A DNA stretch of 64,000 nucleotides from Opitutaceae bacterium (GCA_016794625.1 JAEUGY010000112.1:89808-153807); one strand, 5' to 3'. Positions 37,225-49,062 are shown, numbered from the stretch's first letter. Made by a program: numbers and translations. Notes: a model not told the origin generated them from the letters alone.

Positions 37225-37875
37225 ATGGAGTCATTCCGAACCCTCCTCCACCGACATCCTCGGCTCCTTGTGATCGATACGGCATCGTCGGTCACACAGG
37301 TCGGTTTTCTCCGCGACCTTGGAGGCGAACAGCGGTGGGCGGAAGAACCAGCGGACTCCGGCGAAGCAATCTTTGCCTGCCTGGAAAGGTTGCAGATCAA
37401 GATCAAGGACATGGACGCCATCGCCTTCTGCGAAGGCCCAGGCTCAATTCTGGGCATCCGCACCGCCGCCTCCGTGATCCGTACGTGGCTCTCACTCTTT
37501 CCGAGAGCGACGTTCGCCTATGGCAGCCTGGAATTGCTGGCGTGGTCCTTGGGTGAGGTGGAGGTGGGTGTCATCGCCGATGCGCGCCGCGATCTCTGGC
37601 ACGTGGTGGAAACCGATGCCGCGGGTCGCCCGACTCCCCTGCGAAAAGCAAAACCCAGCGAACTTCCCCGTCTTCTGCGGACCCCAGATACCTTCAAGTC
37701 TTGGGCGGCCTACCCTCCCGGTGTTCAGCCGACTCCCTATCGGCTCGCTAACCTGCTTCCCAAGGTCATGGATGCGCCGCTCTTGCACGCCCGACCGGAA
37801 CCTGACGCGCTTTTGCTGGAGCCAGCGAGCTACGTTCGCTGGGCGCCCAAAATCCATCGCGCACACCAGGTCTGA
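37225..37875 (+). CDS. tsaB: tRNA threonylcarbamoyladenosine synthesis protein TsaB
   Basis: 216 residues from ATG 37225 (MESFRTLLHRHPR). It has an ASKHA fold: LLVIDTASSVTQVGFL is the phosphate-binding strand-loop, and FCEGPGSILGIRTAASVIR is the conserved GPGSxxGxRxG-like helix that pairs with TsaD. It acts with TsaD/TsaE in making t6A37 on ANN-decoding tRNAs. It is divergent from tig and convergent with ugd, and alone in its strand. The second half is weakly conserved, as is common. Confidence 0.85.
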   Translation: MESFRTLLHRHPRLLVIDTASSVTQVGFLRDLGGEQRWAEEPADSGEAIFACLERLQIKIKDMDAIAFCEGPGSILGIRTAASVIRTWLSLFPRATFAYGSLELLAWSLGEVEVGVIADARRDLWHVVETDAAGRPTPLRKAKPSELPRLLRTPDTFKSWAAYPPGVQPTPYRLANLLPKVMDAPLLHARPEPDALLLEPASYVRWAPKIHRAHQV

Positions 37876-37962
37876 TGCTCCCTCGCATCCAGAGTTTGGT
37901 TACAGCCACCTCGCCTGGAACCCACCACGCCCGATGGAGCGCGCTAGCGGGCGCCTTCTCGA

Positions 37963-39327
37963 TCACCGTCCGATGGAGAAGACGCGAAACCCGATCTCGC
38001 GGAGCCGCCCGGCAGGCAGAATGTTTCGGCCATCGAAGATGAAGGCCGGTTTGGGCATCGCGGCATAGAGTCGTTCGAAATCGAGCGTCTTGAACTCGTC
38101 CCACTCGGTCACGACCGCAATCGCGTGGGCGCCCGCGGCCGCTTCATAGGCGGTTCCAGCAGTCGACAAGCGTGGGTTCGTCACCTCGGCGCCCAATACA
38201 TCGCGCCGGATTTCATCGGCGGAAACTTTCGGATCATAGACGATCACGCGGGCCTGCTCGGACAAGAGATCGCGGACGACAGAAATGGCAGCGGACTCAC
38301 GGGTATCGTTGGTGTCCTTCTTGAAGGCGAAGCCCAGGACCGCGATTTTCTTGTCCGCCACGGTGTTGAACAGGGTTCGCACAATCTTTGAGGCAAATCG
38401 CTTCTTCTGCCAGTCGTTCATGCGGACCACGTGCTCCCAGTAGGAAGCCACTTCCGGCAATCCGAAGTGCTCGCAGAGGTAGACGAGGTTAAGGATGTCC
38501 TTCTGAAAGCAGGAACCGCCAAATCCAACACTCGCCTTCAAAAACTTGGGGCCGATTCGGGAATCCTTGCCGATGGCGTTGGCCACTTCGTCCACGTCAG
38601 CTCCCGTCGCTTCACAGAGAGCCGAAATCGAGTTGATCGAGGAGATGCGTTGCGCGAGAAATGCATTGGCCACGAGTTTCGACAACTCGGAGGACCACAG
38701 ATTGGTGGTGATGATGCGTTCGCGAGGGACCCAGCGGGCGTAGATGCCGGCAAGCGTCTGGATCGCAACTTCTCCACCCGGTGTTCGCTCACCGCCAATG
38801 AGCACGCGATCCGGCGCCGTCAGGTCCGCAATCGCCGTCCCTTCGGCGAGAAATTCCGGATTCGAGAGGACCTCATGAACGGGTCCGCCGACGGGACTAT
38901 TCGCCGCCAGGATATCCTTGATCGTCTCCGCGGTCTTCACGGGGATCGTGGACTTCTCCACGATGATCTTGGGACCATTAGCGACCTCAGCGATCGTCCT
39001 CGCCACGGACTCGATGTAACGAAGATCCGCCGCACGGCCCGCGCCTACTCCATAGGTCTTGGTCGGTGTATTGACGGCGACAAAAATCAAAGCGGAGTCA
39101 CGAATCGCACCTCGAACATCCGTTGAGAAGAAGAGATTTTTGCCCCGGCACTGGCGAACAATCTCGTCCAATCCCGGTTCATAGACCGGCAGCACGTCGG
39201 AATTCCACGCGGCGATGCGCGCGACATTCATGTCGACGACCGTCACCGTGATCTCAGGCGCCTTCATGGCGATCATCGCCATGGTTGGACCACCTACGTA
39301 GCCAGCTCCAATACAGCAGATCTTCAT
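37963..39327 (-). CDS. UDP-glucose 6-dehydrogenase
   Basis: Oxidises UDP-glucose to UDP-glucuronate with two NAD; 454 residues. The N-terminal Rossmann domain has CCIGAGYVGGPTMAMIA, then EKSTIPVKTAE and LSNPEFLAEGTAI. The catalytic Cys273 is in GFGGSCFQKDILNLVYLCE. The C-terminal UDP-binding domain includes GFAFKKDTNDTRESAA. The wording of these motifs is closer to animal UGDH than to the short E. coli type. UDP-glucuronate would feed capsule, exopolysaccharide or LPS sugars, although no such cluster is next door. Confidence 0.94.
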   Translation of the reverse strand: MKICCIGAGYVGGPTMAMIAMKAPEITVTVVDMNVARIAAWNSDVLPVYEPGLDEIVRQCRGKNLFFSTDVRGAIRDSALIFVAVNTPTKTYGVGAGRAADLRYIESVARTIAEVANGPKIIVEKSTIPVKTAETIKDILAANSPVGGPVHEVLSNPEFLAEGTAIADLTAPDRVLIGGERTPGGEVAIQTLAGIYARWVPRERIITTNLWSSELSKLVANAFLAQRISSINSISALCEATGADVDEVANAIGKDSRIGPKFLKASVGFGGSCFQKDILNLVYLCEHFGLPEVASYWEHVVRMNDWQKKRFASKIVRTLFNTVADKKIAVLGFAFKKDTNDTRESAAISVVRDLLSEQARVIVYDPKVSADEIRRDVLGAEVTNPRLSTAGTAYEAAAGAHAIAVVTEWDEFKTLDFERLYAAMPKPAFIFDGRNILPAGRLREIGFRVFSIGR

Positions 39328-39485
39328 AAGAGGGCCTGTTCGAAAATACGAATGTAGTATTTTGTCACGCAGATCTCAGCAGTGCGTCCAAAGGCTCCGG
39401 CACCTGCAGGCAAACTCGCATCGTTCGCCCTAGGACCGAAATACACCTCCAACGAACTCCGCAAATGAGAGGTCCACCTCATCTC

Positions 39486-41501
<2,016 letters not shown>

Positions 41502-41612
41502 TTTCCTTTAGGGACTGTGGTGAAAAGGTGGAGGTTCCGTGTCGACAAGTCAATTGGCCGAACCTTGTTTCGAGCGGTGTACGCCGAGACGGGTGACGCG
41601 GCCGCACGTAGG

Positions 41613-42662
41613 CTATCGACGGGATTTCGGCACAACACGTTCGTACGTGAGTGTAAATGCCTGAATTACAGCAAATCCCGACGCACCTAGGCTTAAACGC
41701 GTATCACGTTGGGCCATTACGGCCGCCAGTAGCGCTTCAAATCCCTGTTTCGACAGGTCGCCGCATCGATCCTTTAAGGACAGCTTCCACTTATACAATA
41801 CCCTACGAACCAAGGCCTTGGGTACGCCCTTAAGTTTTCTCAGGTCTATCCGGGATCGGCGCAACGCACCGATCGACGCACTGAGGGTGTCGAGGGCATC
41901 CGCATCTTCTTGGAGCAACTCCCGCGACGCCGCCATTCCGGACACGATATCGCGGCCCGGCTCGGCCGCGAGCCACGCGGGCAAAACGTGATTTCGCACG
42001 CGATTTCGAAGAAACTGATCCGTCTGGTTGGACTCGTCCTCTCGCCACGGTATACCCAAGCCGGCCAGGTGCTCAACCAACGTCCTCTTGCTCAAGGTCA
42101 AGAGGGGTCGGAGTCTAATAATTTTATCATTAGAGAGTTGCAGAGGCCGCGGCGCCACCAGTCCCGCCAGACCGCTGCCACGTCCCAAACGCATCACCAG
42201 GGTCTCGGCTACATCATCCTGGTGGTGTCCCAACCACAGGACCCGGCTCGAGTCCCGCTCCATCGCCCGGCGGAAAAAGTCGAAGCGCGCCTCGCGCGCC
42301 GCCGCCTCGGTGACCGGCCGGGTGGACTGCCGTTTCCATCGTTGCGAGCGAAAGGGAATCCCGAGGGAGCGACACAGGGACCGGCAGAAGCGAGCATCCT
42401 CGTCCGAATTTCTTCCTCTCAACCCATGATTGAAGTGGAGGGCAAGGAGTCGGTCGCGTCGATTGGGCCAATGAGCCCAGAGCAACAGCAAGAGGGCGAC
42501 CGAGTCGCATCCCCCTGAAAGGGCCACGGCCCAACGCGACTTCGCTGCCGCCCCACCCGCCCGGGTCGCTGCGACCACGGTCGGATGGAGTAAGGCCATC
42601 GGAATTCGTTCCGCCAAGGAGCTCGCCCGAAGCCTCCAGTCCATCGGCTCGGCTGAATCCAT
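41613..42662 (-). CDS. tilS: tRNA(Ile)-lysidine synthase
   Basis: N-type PP-loop ATPase that converts the C34 of tRNA-Ile(CAU) to lysidine. It is 349 residues, short because the C-terminal domains of the E. coli enzyme are reduced. The PP-loop SGGCDSVALLLLL is followed by ALHFNHGLRGRNSDEDARF and LGHHQDDVAETLVMRLGRG, both diagnostic. It lies upstream of ftsH on the same strand and 15 bp after serS. Confidence 0.92.
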   Translation of the reverse strand: MDSAEPMDWRLRASSLAERIPMALLHPTVVAATRAGGAAAKSRWAVALSGGCDSVALLLLLWAHWPNRRDRLLALHFNHGLRGRNSDEDARFCRSLCRSLGIPFRSQRWKRQSTRPVTEAAAREARFDFFRRAMERDSSRVLWLGHHQDDVAETLVMRLGRGSGLAGLVAPRPLQLSNDKIIRLRPLLTLSKRTLVEHLAGLGIPWREDESNQTDQFLRNRVRNHVLPAWLAAEPGRDIVSGMAASRELLQEDADALDTLSASIGALRRSRIDLRKLKGVPKALVRRVLYKWKLSLKDRCGDLSKQGFEALLAAVMAQRDTRLSLGASGFAVIQAFTLTYERVVPKSRR

Positions 42663-42677
42663 GCGAAACCGCCGGCG

Positions 42678-43952
42678 TTAGTTCGAAAAACTCAGGAACT
42701 CGCGTCCAAAGTACGGCACCAAAACGGACGGCAGTTTGACCCTGCCATCGGACTGCAGGTTGTTTTCGAGGATCGCCGCCAACACCCGGGGCACGGCCAA
42801 ACCCGAACCATTCAACGTGTGCACCAGTTCAGGTTTCCCTGAATCCTTCGCCCGATAGCGAATTTGCGCCCGCCGGGCTTGGAATCCTTCAAAGTTCGAA
42901 CAGCTGGAAACTTCGAGCCAGCGCTTTTGTCCCGCCGCCCACACCTCAAGGTCATACTTCTTCGCCTGGGCAAACCCCAGATCGCCGCCGCACATGAGCA
43001 GCACTCGGTAGGGCAGCTCCAGTTTCTTGAGCAAATTCTCCGCGTCGTTTCGCAGGAGATCGAGTTCTTGGTAACTCGAGCTGGGGTGAACCCACTTGAG
43101 GAGCTCCACCTTGTCGAACTGATGGAGGCGATTCAATCCACGCACATCCTTGCCGTAACTCCCGGCTTCCCGTCGAAAACAGGGAGTGTAAGCACAGCGA
43201 TAGATCGGAAGGGTTTCCTCCGCCACGATTTCGTCCCGGAAAAAGTTGGTCAACGGAACCTCAGCCGTCGGAACCGCGTACAAGTGATCGCCAGAGGTTT
43301 CGTACATCTGACCTTCCTTGTCCGGCAGCTGACCGGTGGCCGTCGCGCTGGCCGCATTCACGAAGATGGGCGGGGCGACCTCGAGGTAGCCCGCTTTGCC
43401 GGCTTCATCCAAAAAGAAATGGAGCAGCGCCCGAACCAAGCGCGCCCCTTCCCCGACGTAAAAGGGGAATCCTGCACCGGTGACTTTTGCTCCCCGCGCA
43501 AAATCAAAGAGGTTGTCAAAGCCGGGAATCTCCCAATGCGACTTGGCGTGCGGCGAAAGGACCTCCAGCGAGCCATGGGTGGCGAACACCACGTTCTGTT
43601 CCGGCGTTGCACCCTCCGGCACCGACGCGTGCGGCAGGTTCGGCAAACTGAGCATGCCCTGCTTCCAGGCCAATTCCGTGGCGGCAAGCTGCGCCTCGCG
43701 CTCCTTCACCTGGACCGACACCGCCTTCATCTCGGCCACCTTGGCCAAAAACTCGGGAGACCCTTTCTTGAGCGCCGCCATTTCGCTATTCGCCGCCTTT
43801 TGCACGGCGCGCAGATTCTCCACCTCGTGCAACTGACTCCGCCACGTGGCGTCCAGAGTAAGCACGGCATCGAGATCGATGTTCAGGTGCTTTTTGAGGA
43901 TGGCCGCCCGCACCAGTTCCGGCGATTCACGAAGGAGTTTCGGATCAAGCAT
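42678..43952 (-). CDS. serS: seryl-tRNA synthetase
   Basis: Class II synthetase of 424 residues starting at MLDPKLLRESPEL; the longer frame is rejected. The N-terminal coiled-coil arm covers about 25-100. Class II motif 2 is YTPCFRREAGSYGKDVRGL and motif 3 GSGLAVPRVLAAILEN. The Ser-binding TAEVPLTNFF is also present. It leads a run with tilS. Confidence 0.97.
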   Translation of the reverse strand: MLDPKLLRESPELVRAAILKKHLNIDLDAVLTLDATWRSQLHEVENLRAVQKAANSEMAALKKGSPEFLAKVAEMKAVSVQVKEREAQLAATELAWKQGMLSLPNLPHASVPEGATPEQNVVFATHGSLEVLSPHAKSHWEIPGFDNLFDFARGAKVTGAGFPFYVGEGARLVRALLHFFLDEAGKAGYLEVAPPIFVNAASATATGQLPDKEGQMYETSGDHLYAVPTAEVPLTNFFRDEIVAEETLPIYRCAYTPCFRREAGSYGKDVRGLNRLHQFDKVELLKWVHPSSSYQELDLLRNDAENLLKKLELPYRVLLMCGGDLGFAQAKKYDLEVWAAGQKRWLEVSSCSNFEGFQARRAQIRYRAKDSGKPELVHTLNGSGLAVPRVLAAILENNLQSDGRVKLPSVLVPYFGREFLSFSN

Positions 43953-44023
43953 GACACCTAGGCGAAACCACGAATCTCGCTCATTGAACACCTTTTTCGG
44001 TCAATCATGAATGACAGCGGCCA

Positions 44024-45001
44024 TTATTTCGCGCCGCTGCCTGAGCTCCTCAACGGTCCATCGATTCGCTGAAAGCGACCAAAGACTTCTTTCGCCGAAA
44101 GCATCGAAAGGGCCCCCACGGGAGCCTGGATCACGTGATTGGTCGGCGACGTGAGCGGATAAGGTCCAAAAAGCCTGGGGTCGGTCGGACCGAAAATCCC
44201 TAAGGTTCGAATCCCAAGCGCCGCCGCCAGGTGCATCGGACCACTGTCGTTGGAGATGACCCACCCTGCCCGCGCAATCAATGCCGGCAACGACATCAGA
44301 CTCGTGTTTCCGGTCAGATTGGTGAACTGCTCCTTCGCAAACGCATCTTTGTCAGGGACATAATTATTTCCCGCCCATACCACACGTCGGGACCGATCAT
44401 CCCGGATCAAGAGTTCCGTCAGTTGTTTGAACCCGCCCCAGCGCTTCTCCGCTCGGCGTGAGTCGGGGAAGATCAAAATCGGAGCCGCCCCGCTCCGGCC
44501 ATCGACAAAACTCAAATTGAGCTTCTCCACCTCTCGGAAGCGCAGACTTCCTTTCAGCTCCGGTTTCGCCCCCAGGATCGGAGCAAACTGCAAAAGGATA
44601 TCCACGGCATGGGATCCGCGTCCGCCCGGGGGAAGCGGAACCTGCTGATCATAAAAGAACCGGGCGCCCTCGCGTGCATCGGTGCGCCCCACTTTGTGAT
44701 CCGCCAAGGTGCGCCAGGTCATCAAACCCGTGCGCAGCAATCCCTGAAAATCGAACACCCAATCGAACTTCAGCTTTCTGACATCGCGCATCAGTTCAAA
44801 AAACCCTTTGGTACCCGCCATCCGCCGGAAGACAAAGACCTGATCAACCGCCTCACACGACTTGACCAACGGAGCAAAAATATCCCTCACAATCCACGAG
44901 ATGCGTAAATCCGGGACCTGTTCCTTCAAGGAGGCGGCCACCTGGAGTCCGTGGACAATATCCCCGAGGGAGGACGGTTTGATGATGAGCAACTGAATCA
45001 T
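44024..45001 (-). CDS. glycosyltransferase family 9 (heptosyltransferase-like)
   Basis: 325 residues, GT-B fold. The N-terminus has LLIIKPSSLGDIVHGLQV, the usual GT9 opening. The C-terminal domain has IFPDSRRAEKRWGGFKQL and the donor site VISNDSGPMHLAAALGI followed by IFGPTDPRLFGP. It most resembles WaaC/RfaC-type transfer of ADP-heptose to LPS inner core. It is divergent from the acyltransferase-GT9 fusion, with a 110-bp shared upstream region, so this is an LPS-assembly pair. Confidence 0.92.
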   Translation of the reverse strand: MIQLLIIKPSSLGDIVHGLQVAASLKEQVPDLRISWIVRDIFAPLVKSCEAVDQVFVFRRMAGTKGFFELMRDVRKLKFDWVFDFQGLLRTGLMTWRTLADHKVGRTDAREGARFFYDQQVPLPPGGRGSHAVDILLQFAPILGAKPELKGSLRFREVEKLNLSFVDGRSGAAPILIFPDSRRAEKRWGGFKQLTELLIRDDRSRRVVWAGNNYVPDKDAFAKEQFTNLTGNTSLMSLPALIARAGWVISNDSGPMHLAAALGIRTLGIFGPTDPRLFGPYPLTSPTNHVIQAPVGALSMLSAKEVFGRFQRIDGPLRSSGSGAK

Positions 45002-45111
45002 GTAAGTGTCCTGCGGGAGGCGGCGAAAACGTTCCGCTTTGCCCGCAATGATTCATCCTTTCATGGACTTTCTGAAATGAACGCAAACGCTAACCGCATC
45101 GTTCCGCACGC

Positions 45112-47025
45112 GTGTTAACCTTGATCCTCAAATCAGTCGGGTGGTGCCTCGCGCACACGCCTGAACTCCTCTTGCGGTGGCTGGCGTCCACGCTGGGCGC
45201 AACGATCTTCCTGCTCTCGTCGCGGAGGAGACGGGTCGCGCTGTCGAATCTCGCCCACGCCTTTCCTGAGCGGGACGCACCTTGGCGGCGGCAGATCGCG
45301 CGCACGAGCCTGGTTCGACTGATCGAGACGGGGCTGCTGTCTCTCGCGTCGCCGTTTATTGCACCGGCGCGACTCCGACACATCGCGAAGCCGGGCCAGG
45401 GCTTGGAGGAGATGCTCGTGGCACGGACGAAGGGTCACCGGGCCACGGTGCTGGCATCGATCCACCTCGCCTACTGGGAGTGTCAAACCTGGATGGGATT
45501 GCTCAGTGACAGTCCCATCGGTGACTTCGGAGTGATCTATCGTCCCTTGGACGACCCCCAGGCCGACGCGTTTGTTCGGCAAACGCGCGAGCGTTTCGGG
45601 ATGCGCCTGCTGTCTCGGAAGGAGGGTTTCGCGCAAGCACTCAAGATTCTCCGCGGCCAGGGGTGCGTAGGTCTTCTCTTCGACCAAAACGCCGGGCTGC
45701 AAGGCGCACTCACGACCCTCTTCGGACGGGTTTGTTCGTCCACCGAACTGCCGGGAATCCTGGCCGAGAAGTTCCAGGCGGAGGTGCGCGTGATCTACCC
45801 GGTCAGACTTGCCTTCTGGAGAGTGGAGCTGCGCGTCGACACGCTCGTCCACTCGGGCACCTGCGAGGACGTGACGGTGGGGTTGAACCGCTGGCAGGAG
45901 GCGCTCCTCACCTCCAGTGACGATCTCTGCGCTTCATGGCTGTGGTCCCATGATCGGTGGCGAAATCAGGACATGCCCCCGTCCCGGCTCCGCCTGCAGT
46001 CGAAGCGGGATTTTCTTCAGTTTGAATCTCGTGCGCGCCACTGGGAACGACTGCCAAGAAAGACTCACCTCGTTGTTCGTCTGCCCAACTGGCTGGGCGA
46101 TGTGGTGATGACCCTGCCATTGCTCCGTCAATTGCGGGAATCCAGACCCGATGCCGCCCTCACCCTCGTCGGAAAGGCGCAATTCAAAGGGCTGATCGAG
46201 CAGCTTGGTCTCCCCTATGAGCGCTACGTGCCGCTCGCACGACAGGGCCTCAACGACTGGCGGCAGTTCCTGCGCCTGCGATGGGACTACCCCGACGCCT
46301 ATCTGCTCTTCACCCACTCGGTCCGGGGCGATGTCGAGGCCCGGCTCACCGGTTGCCGGCAACGGTTCGGCATTCGCCGCCCCCAGCATCATCGCCCTCT
46401 GCTCAGCCACGCGTACCGCCGTCCCTCCGATTGGAACGAAACCACGCAGCACCAATTCTCAGAATGGACTCGTTTTCTGGAGTCCTTCGGCCTGCGCGGG
46501 CCGATCGACTGCACGCCGTTGTCCGCGCCTCGGCGCACGGGGTCGTCCAAACCCTGCGTAGGTTTGATCGTGGGTTCGGAAAACATGCCCGCCAAACGCT
46601 GGCCGGTGCCACGTTGGCGCGAACTCGTGCAGGCCTTTCCGGATCAGCACTTTCTTGTTTTCGGGACGCCGGGAGATCGTGTGATCGCCGACGAGGTGTG
46701 CCGCGGATTTGCCAGTGACCAAGTGGAAAACCTGGCGGGCAAAACCTCCTTGGCGCAGTTCATCGATCGACTGTCCGGGTGCGATGTCCTGGTGGCAAAC
46801 GACACCGGGGGAATGCACCTCGCCAATGCACTGGGGATTCCCGTGATTGCCCTTTTCGGTCCGACCAACCCCCTGCGAACCGCGCCCGTTTTTTCCGCGC
46901 CGGTGATCGTGCTCCAGCCTCCCGGATGCCCGCCCACGGGTGGCGCTTCCCTCGACCAACTCGCCGCCAATACGGTGGTCGACCGTTTGCGGAGCGAAAT
47001 CGCGGCTTTGGCCCCACGCGATTAA
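45112..47025 (+). CDS. fusion: LpxL-type acyltransferase plus GT9 glycosyltransferase
   Basis: 637 residues, GTG start, one unbroken frame. Residues 1-290 form a LpxL/HtrB-like lysophospholipid acyltransferase. It has a membrane-associated start, the catalytic H-x4-E in SIHLAYWEC (His118, Glu123), LFDQNAGLQGALTTLFG and the C-terminal SWLWSHDRWR. Residues about 319-637 are a complete GT9 domain with VVRLPNWLGDVVMTLPLL, LIVGSENMPAKRWP and LVANDTGGMHLANALGIP. One protein could thus acylate lipid A and glycosylate the core. The reverse-strand neighbour is a second GT9 gene. Confidence 0.92.
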   Translation: MLTLILKSVGWCLAHTPELLLRWLASTLGATIFLLSSRRRRVALSNLAHAFPERDAPWRRQIARTSLVRLIETGLLSLASPFIAPARLRHIAKPGQGLEEMLVARTKGHRATVLASIHLAYWECQTWMGLLSDSPIGDFGVIYRPLDDPQADAFVRQTRERFGMRLLSRKEGFAQALKILRGQGCVGLLFDQNAGLQGALTTLFGRVCSSTELPGILAEKFQAEVRVIYPVRLAFWRVELRVDTLVHSGTCEDVTVGLNRWQEALLTSSDDLCASWLWSHDRWRNQDMPPSRLRLQSKRDFLQFESRARHWERLPRKTHLVVRLPNWLGDVVMTLPLLRQLRESRPDAALTLVGKAQFKGLIEQLGLPYERYVPLARQGLNDWRQFLRLRWDYPDAYLLFTHSVRGDVEARLTGCRQRFGIRRPQHHRPLLSHAYRRPSDWNETTQHQFSEWTRFLESFGLRGPIDCTPLSAPRRTGSSKPCVGLIVGSENMPAKRWPVPRWRELVQAFPDQHFLVFGTPGDRVIADEVCRGFASDQVENLAGKTSLAQFIDRLSGCDVLVANDTGGMHLANALGIPVIALFGPTNPLRTAPVFSAPVIVLQPPGCPPTGGASLDQLAANTVVDRLRSEIAALAPRD

Positions 47026-47079
47026 CGTTGCCGTCACTACCTCCTCTCGCAGGTTCACTCCCAAATCCCGATACCGCAC

Positions 47080-48054
47080 GTGCCGCTGCTGTCTGTAAAA
47101 GACCTCCGTACTTACTTTCACACTCGCAACGGAGTCTATCGCGCCGTCGATGGCGTGAGCTTCTCCTTGGAACGGGGCGAAACGCTGGGCATCGTCGGCG
47201 AATCGGGTTCAGGCAAGAGTGTCACGTGCTACTCGATCATGGGCCTGATCCCGCAGCCTCCCGGGCGGATCGAGAGTGGTTCGGCCGTTTTTGACGGCAC
47301 CGACCTGCTCCGCTGCCCGCCGGAGGTCTCGCGCAGCATTCGAGGCAAACGGATCGCGATGATTTTCCAGGATCCGATGACGTCGCTGAATCCCTATCTG
47401 CGAATCTCGGAGCAGTTGATTGAACCGCTGCGGATCCACGAACCCATCAGTCGCAAGGCGGCGCTCGATCGGGCCCTGTTGATGTTGGACGCCGTCGGGA
47501 TCAATGATGCGGCGAAGCGCATCCACTACTATCCCCATGAGTTTTCTGGCGGGATGCGGCAGCGGGTCATGATCGCCATGGCCTTGATCACCCAGCCGGA
47601 GCTGCTGATTGCCGATGAGCCCACCACCGCCCTCGACGTCACGGTGCAAGCGCAGATCCTCGAACTCATCAAGCGCCTGCAGAAGGAGTTCCACATGGCG
47701 GTCATTTTCATCACCCACGATCTCGGCGTGGTTTCGGGACTGTGCGACCGGGTGCAGGTGATGTACGGCGGCAAGATCGTCGAAACGGCGTCGACGCGGT
47801 CTTTGTTCTACGAACCGCGACACCCCTACACGCGCGCGCTTCAGCAATCGATTCCGTCCCTCCAACAAAAGGGCGGAGACTTGTTTACCATCCCAGGGAT
47901 GCCACCGGATCTTTCCAAGCCGACGCCGGGGTGCTCGTTCGCTCCCCGTTGCCTCCATGCCACGGACGCTTGTTTCGTCCAGCCGGTCGAACTCAAGACG
48001 TGCGCCAGCGATCATTCCCAATCGTGCCGGCGTGTGCAAAACGGCGAGATCTAG
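47080..48054 (+). CDS. oligopeptide/dipeptide ABC transporter ATPase (OppD/DppD-like)
   Basis: 324 residues, GTG start. Walker A is GESGSGKSVTCYSIMG, the signature FSGGMRQRVMIAMAL, Walker B LLIADEPTTALDVT. The C-terminal oligopeptide extension follows HPYTRALQQSI, with a Cys-containing tail (CSFAPRCLHATDAC). It pairs with the next gene 24 bp downstream. Permease and binding-protein genes of the system are not in the window. Confidence 0.94.
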   Translation: MPLLSVKDLRTYFHTRNGVYRAVDGVSFSLERGETLGIVGESGSGKSVTCYSIMGLIPQPPGRIESGSAVFDGTDLLRCPPEVSRSIRGKRIAMIFQDPMTSLNPYLRISEQLIEPLRIHEPISRKAALDRALLMLDAVGINDAAKRIHYYPHEFSGGMRQRVMIAMALITQPELLIADEPTTALDVTVQAQILELIKRLQKEFHMAVIFITHDLGVVSGLCDRVQVMYGGKIVETASTRSLFYEPRHPYTRALQQSIPSLQQKGGDLFTIPGMPPDLSKPTPGCSFAPRCLHATDACFVQPVELKTCASDHSQSCRRVQNGEI

Positions 48055-48078
48055 GCCGCCTCCGAACCCACCGAGACC

Positions 48079-49062
48079 ATGCCCGAACCGATTTTGGAAC
48101 TGATCGACGTCAAGACGCACTTCCCCATCAACACGGGATTTCTGTTCAAGCGTCAGGTGGGAACCGTCAAGGCCGTGGATGGGGTGTCCCTTCGAGTCGA
48201 GCGGGGCGAGGTGCTGGGTCTCGTCGGCGAATCCGGCTGCGGCAAATCCACCCTGGCTCGGACCATCCTGCAGTTGCTGCCCACAACCGCCGGAAAGGTT
48301 CTGCTCTCCGGTCACTCCTTGGGGGATAGCACCGCGCGCGAACTAATCGAGCGTCGGCGTGACCTGCAGATGGTGTTTCAGGACCCGTACGCATCACTCA
48401 ATCCGCGCATGACGGTCTTCGCCACGTTGTCCGAACCCCTGCTGACCCATGGCATCTGTTCGGGCAAGGAGGTCACCCAGCATGTCGCCGACTTGATGGA
48501 GCGGGTCGGGCTCGCCTCCCGTTTCATGCAGAAGTACCCGCATGAGTTTTCCGGGGGACAACGTCAGCGCATCGCCATTGCCCGCGCCCTGGCCCTGCAG
48601 CCCAAGGTGATCGTCGCGGACGAGCCGGTCTCCGCCCTCGATGTTTCCATCCAGGCTCAAATTTTGAATCTGCTCGCCAAGCTGGTGCGAGACATGGGGC
48701 TCTCCTTGATCTTCATCGCCCACGATCTGTCCGTGGTGAAACACATCTCCGACCGCGTGGCCGTCATGTACCTCGGCAAGATCGTCGAACTCGGCTCCGC
48801 GAGCGACGTCATCGATCGTCCGCAACATCCGTACACCCGGGCTCTGGTCAGCGCCATCCCCACTCCCAATCCGGACATCGAACGAAGCCGGAAGCGAATT
48901 GTCCTGCCGGGTGATCCCCCGTCTCCGATCAATCCTCCCTCCGGATGCACCTTCCATCCCCGGTGTCCCCACGCGATCGCGGCATGCCGCAGCGAGGTTC
49001 CCCGGCTGAAGCCCTTCGACGGACGGGAAGTGTCCTGCCTGCGGGCGGGTGAGTTTTCCTGA
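48079..49062 (+). CDS. oligopeptide/dipeptide ABC transporter ATPase (OppF/DppF-like)
   Basis: 327 residues. The opening is FPINTGFLFKRQVGTVKAV, typical for OppF/DppF. Walker A is GESGCGKSTLARTIL, the signature FSGGQRQRIAIARAL, Walker B VIVADEPVSALDVS. The C-terminal oligo_HPY region (HPYTRALVSAIP) ends in CTFHPRCPHAIAAC. Together with the OppD-like protein it forms the energising dimer of a peptide importer, or of an exported-microcin-type importer. Confidence 0.94.
   Translation: MPEPILELIDVKTHFPINTGFLFKRQVGTVKAVDGVSLRVERGEVLGLVGESGCGKSTLARTILQLLPTTAGKVLLSGHSLGDSTARELIERRRDLQMVFQDPYASLNPRMTVFATLSEPLLTHGICSGKEVTQHVADLMERVGLASRFMQKYPHEFSGGQRQRIAIARALALQPKVIVADEPVSALDVSIQAQILNLLAKLVRDMGLSLIFIAHDLSVVKHISDRVAVMYLGKIVELGSASDVIDRPQHPYTRALVSAIPTPNPDIERSRKRIVLPGDPPSPINPPSGCTFHPRCPHAIAACRSEVPRLKPFDGREVSCLRAGEFS

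Noticed and set aside
44204..44214. tRNA T-loop-like GGTTCGAATCC
   Set aside because: It lies inside the GT9 coding sequence, and no acceptor stem or anticodon arm surrounds it.
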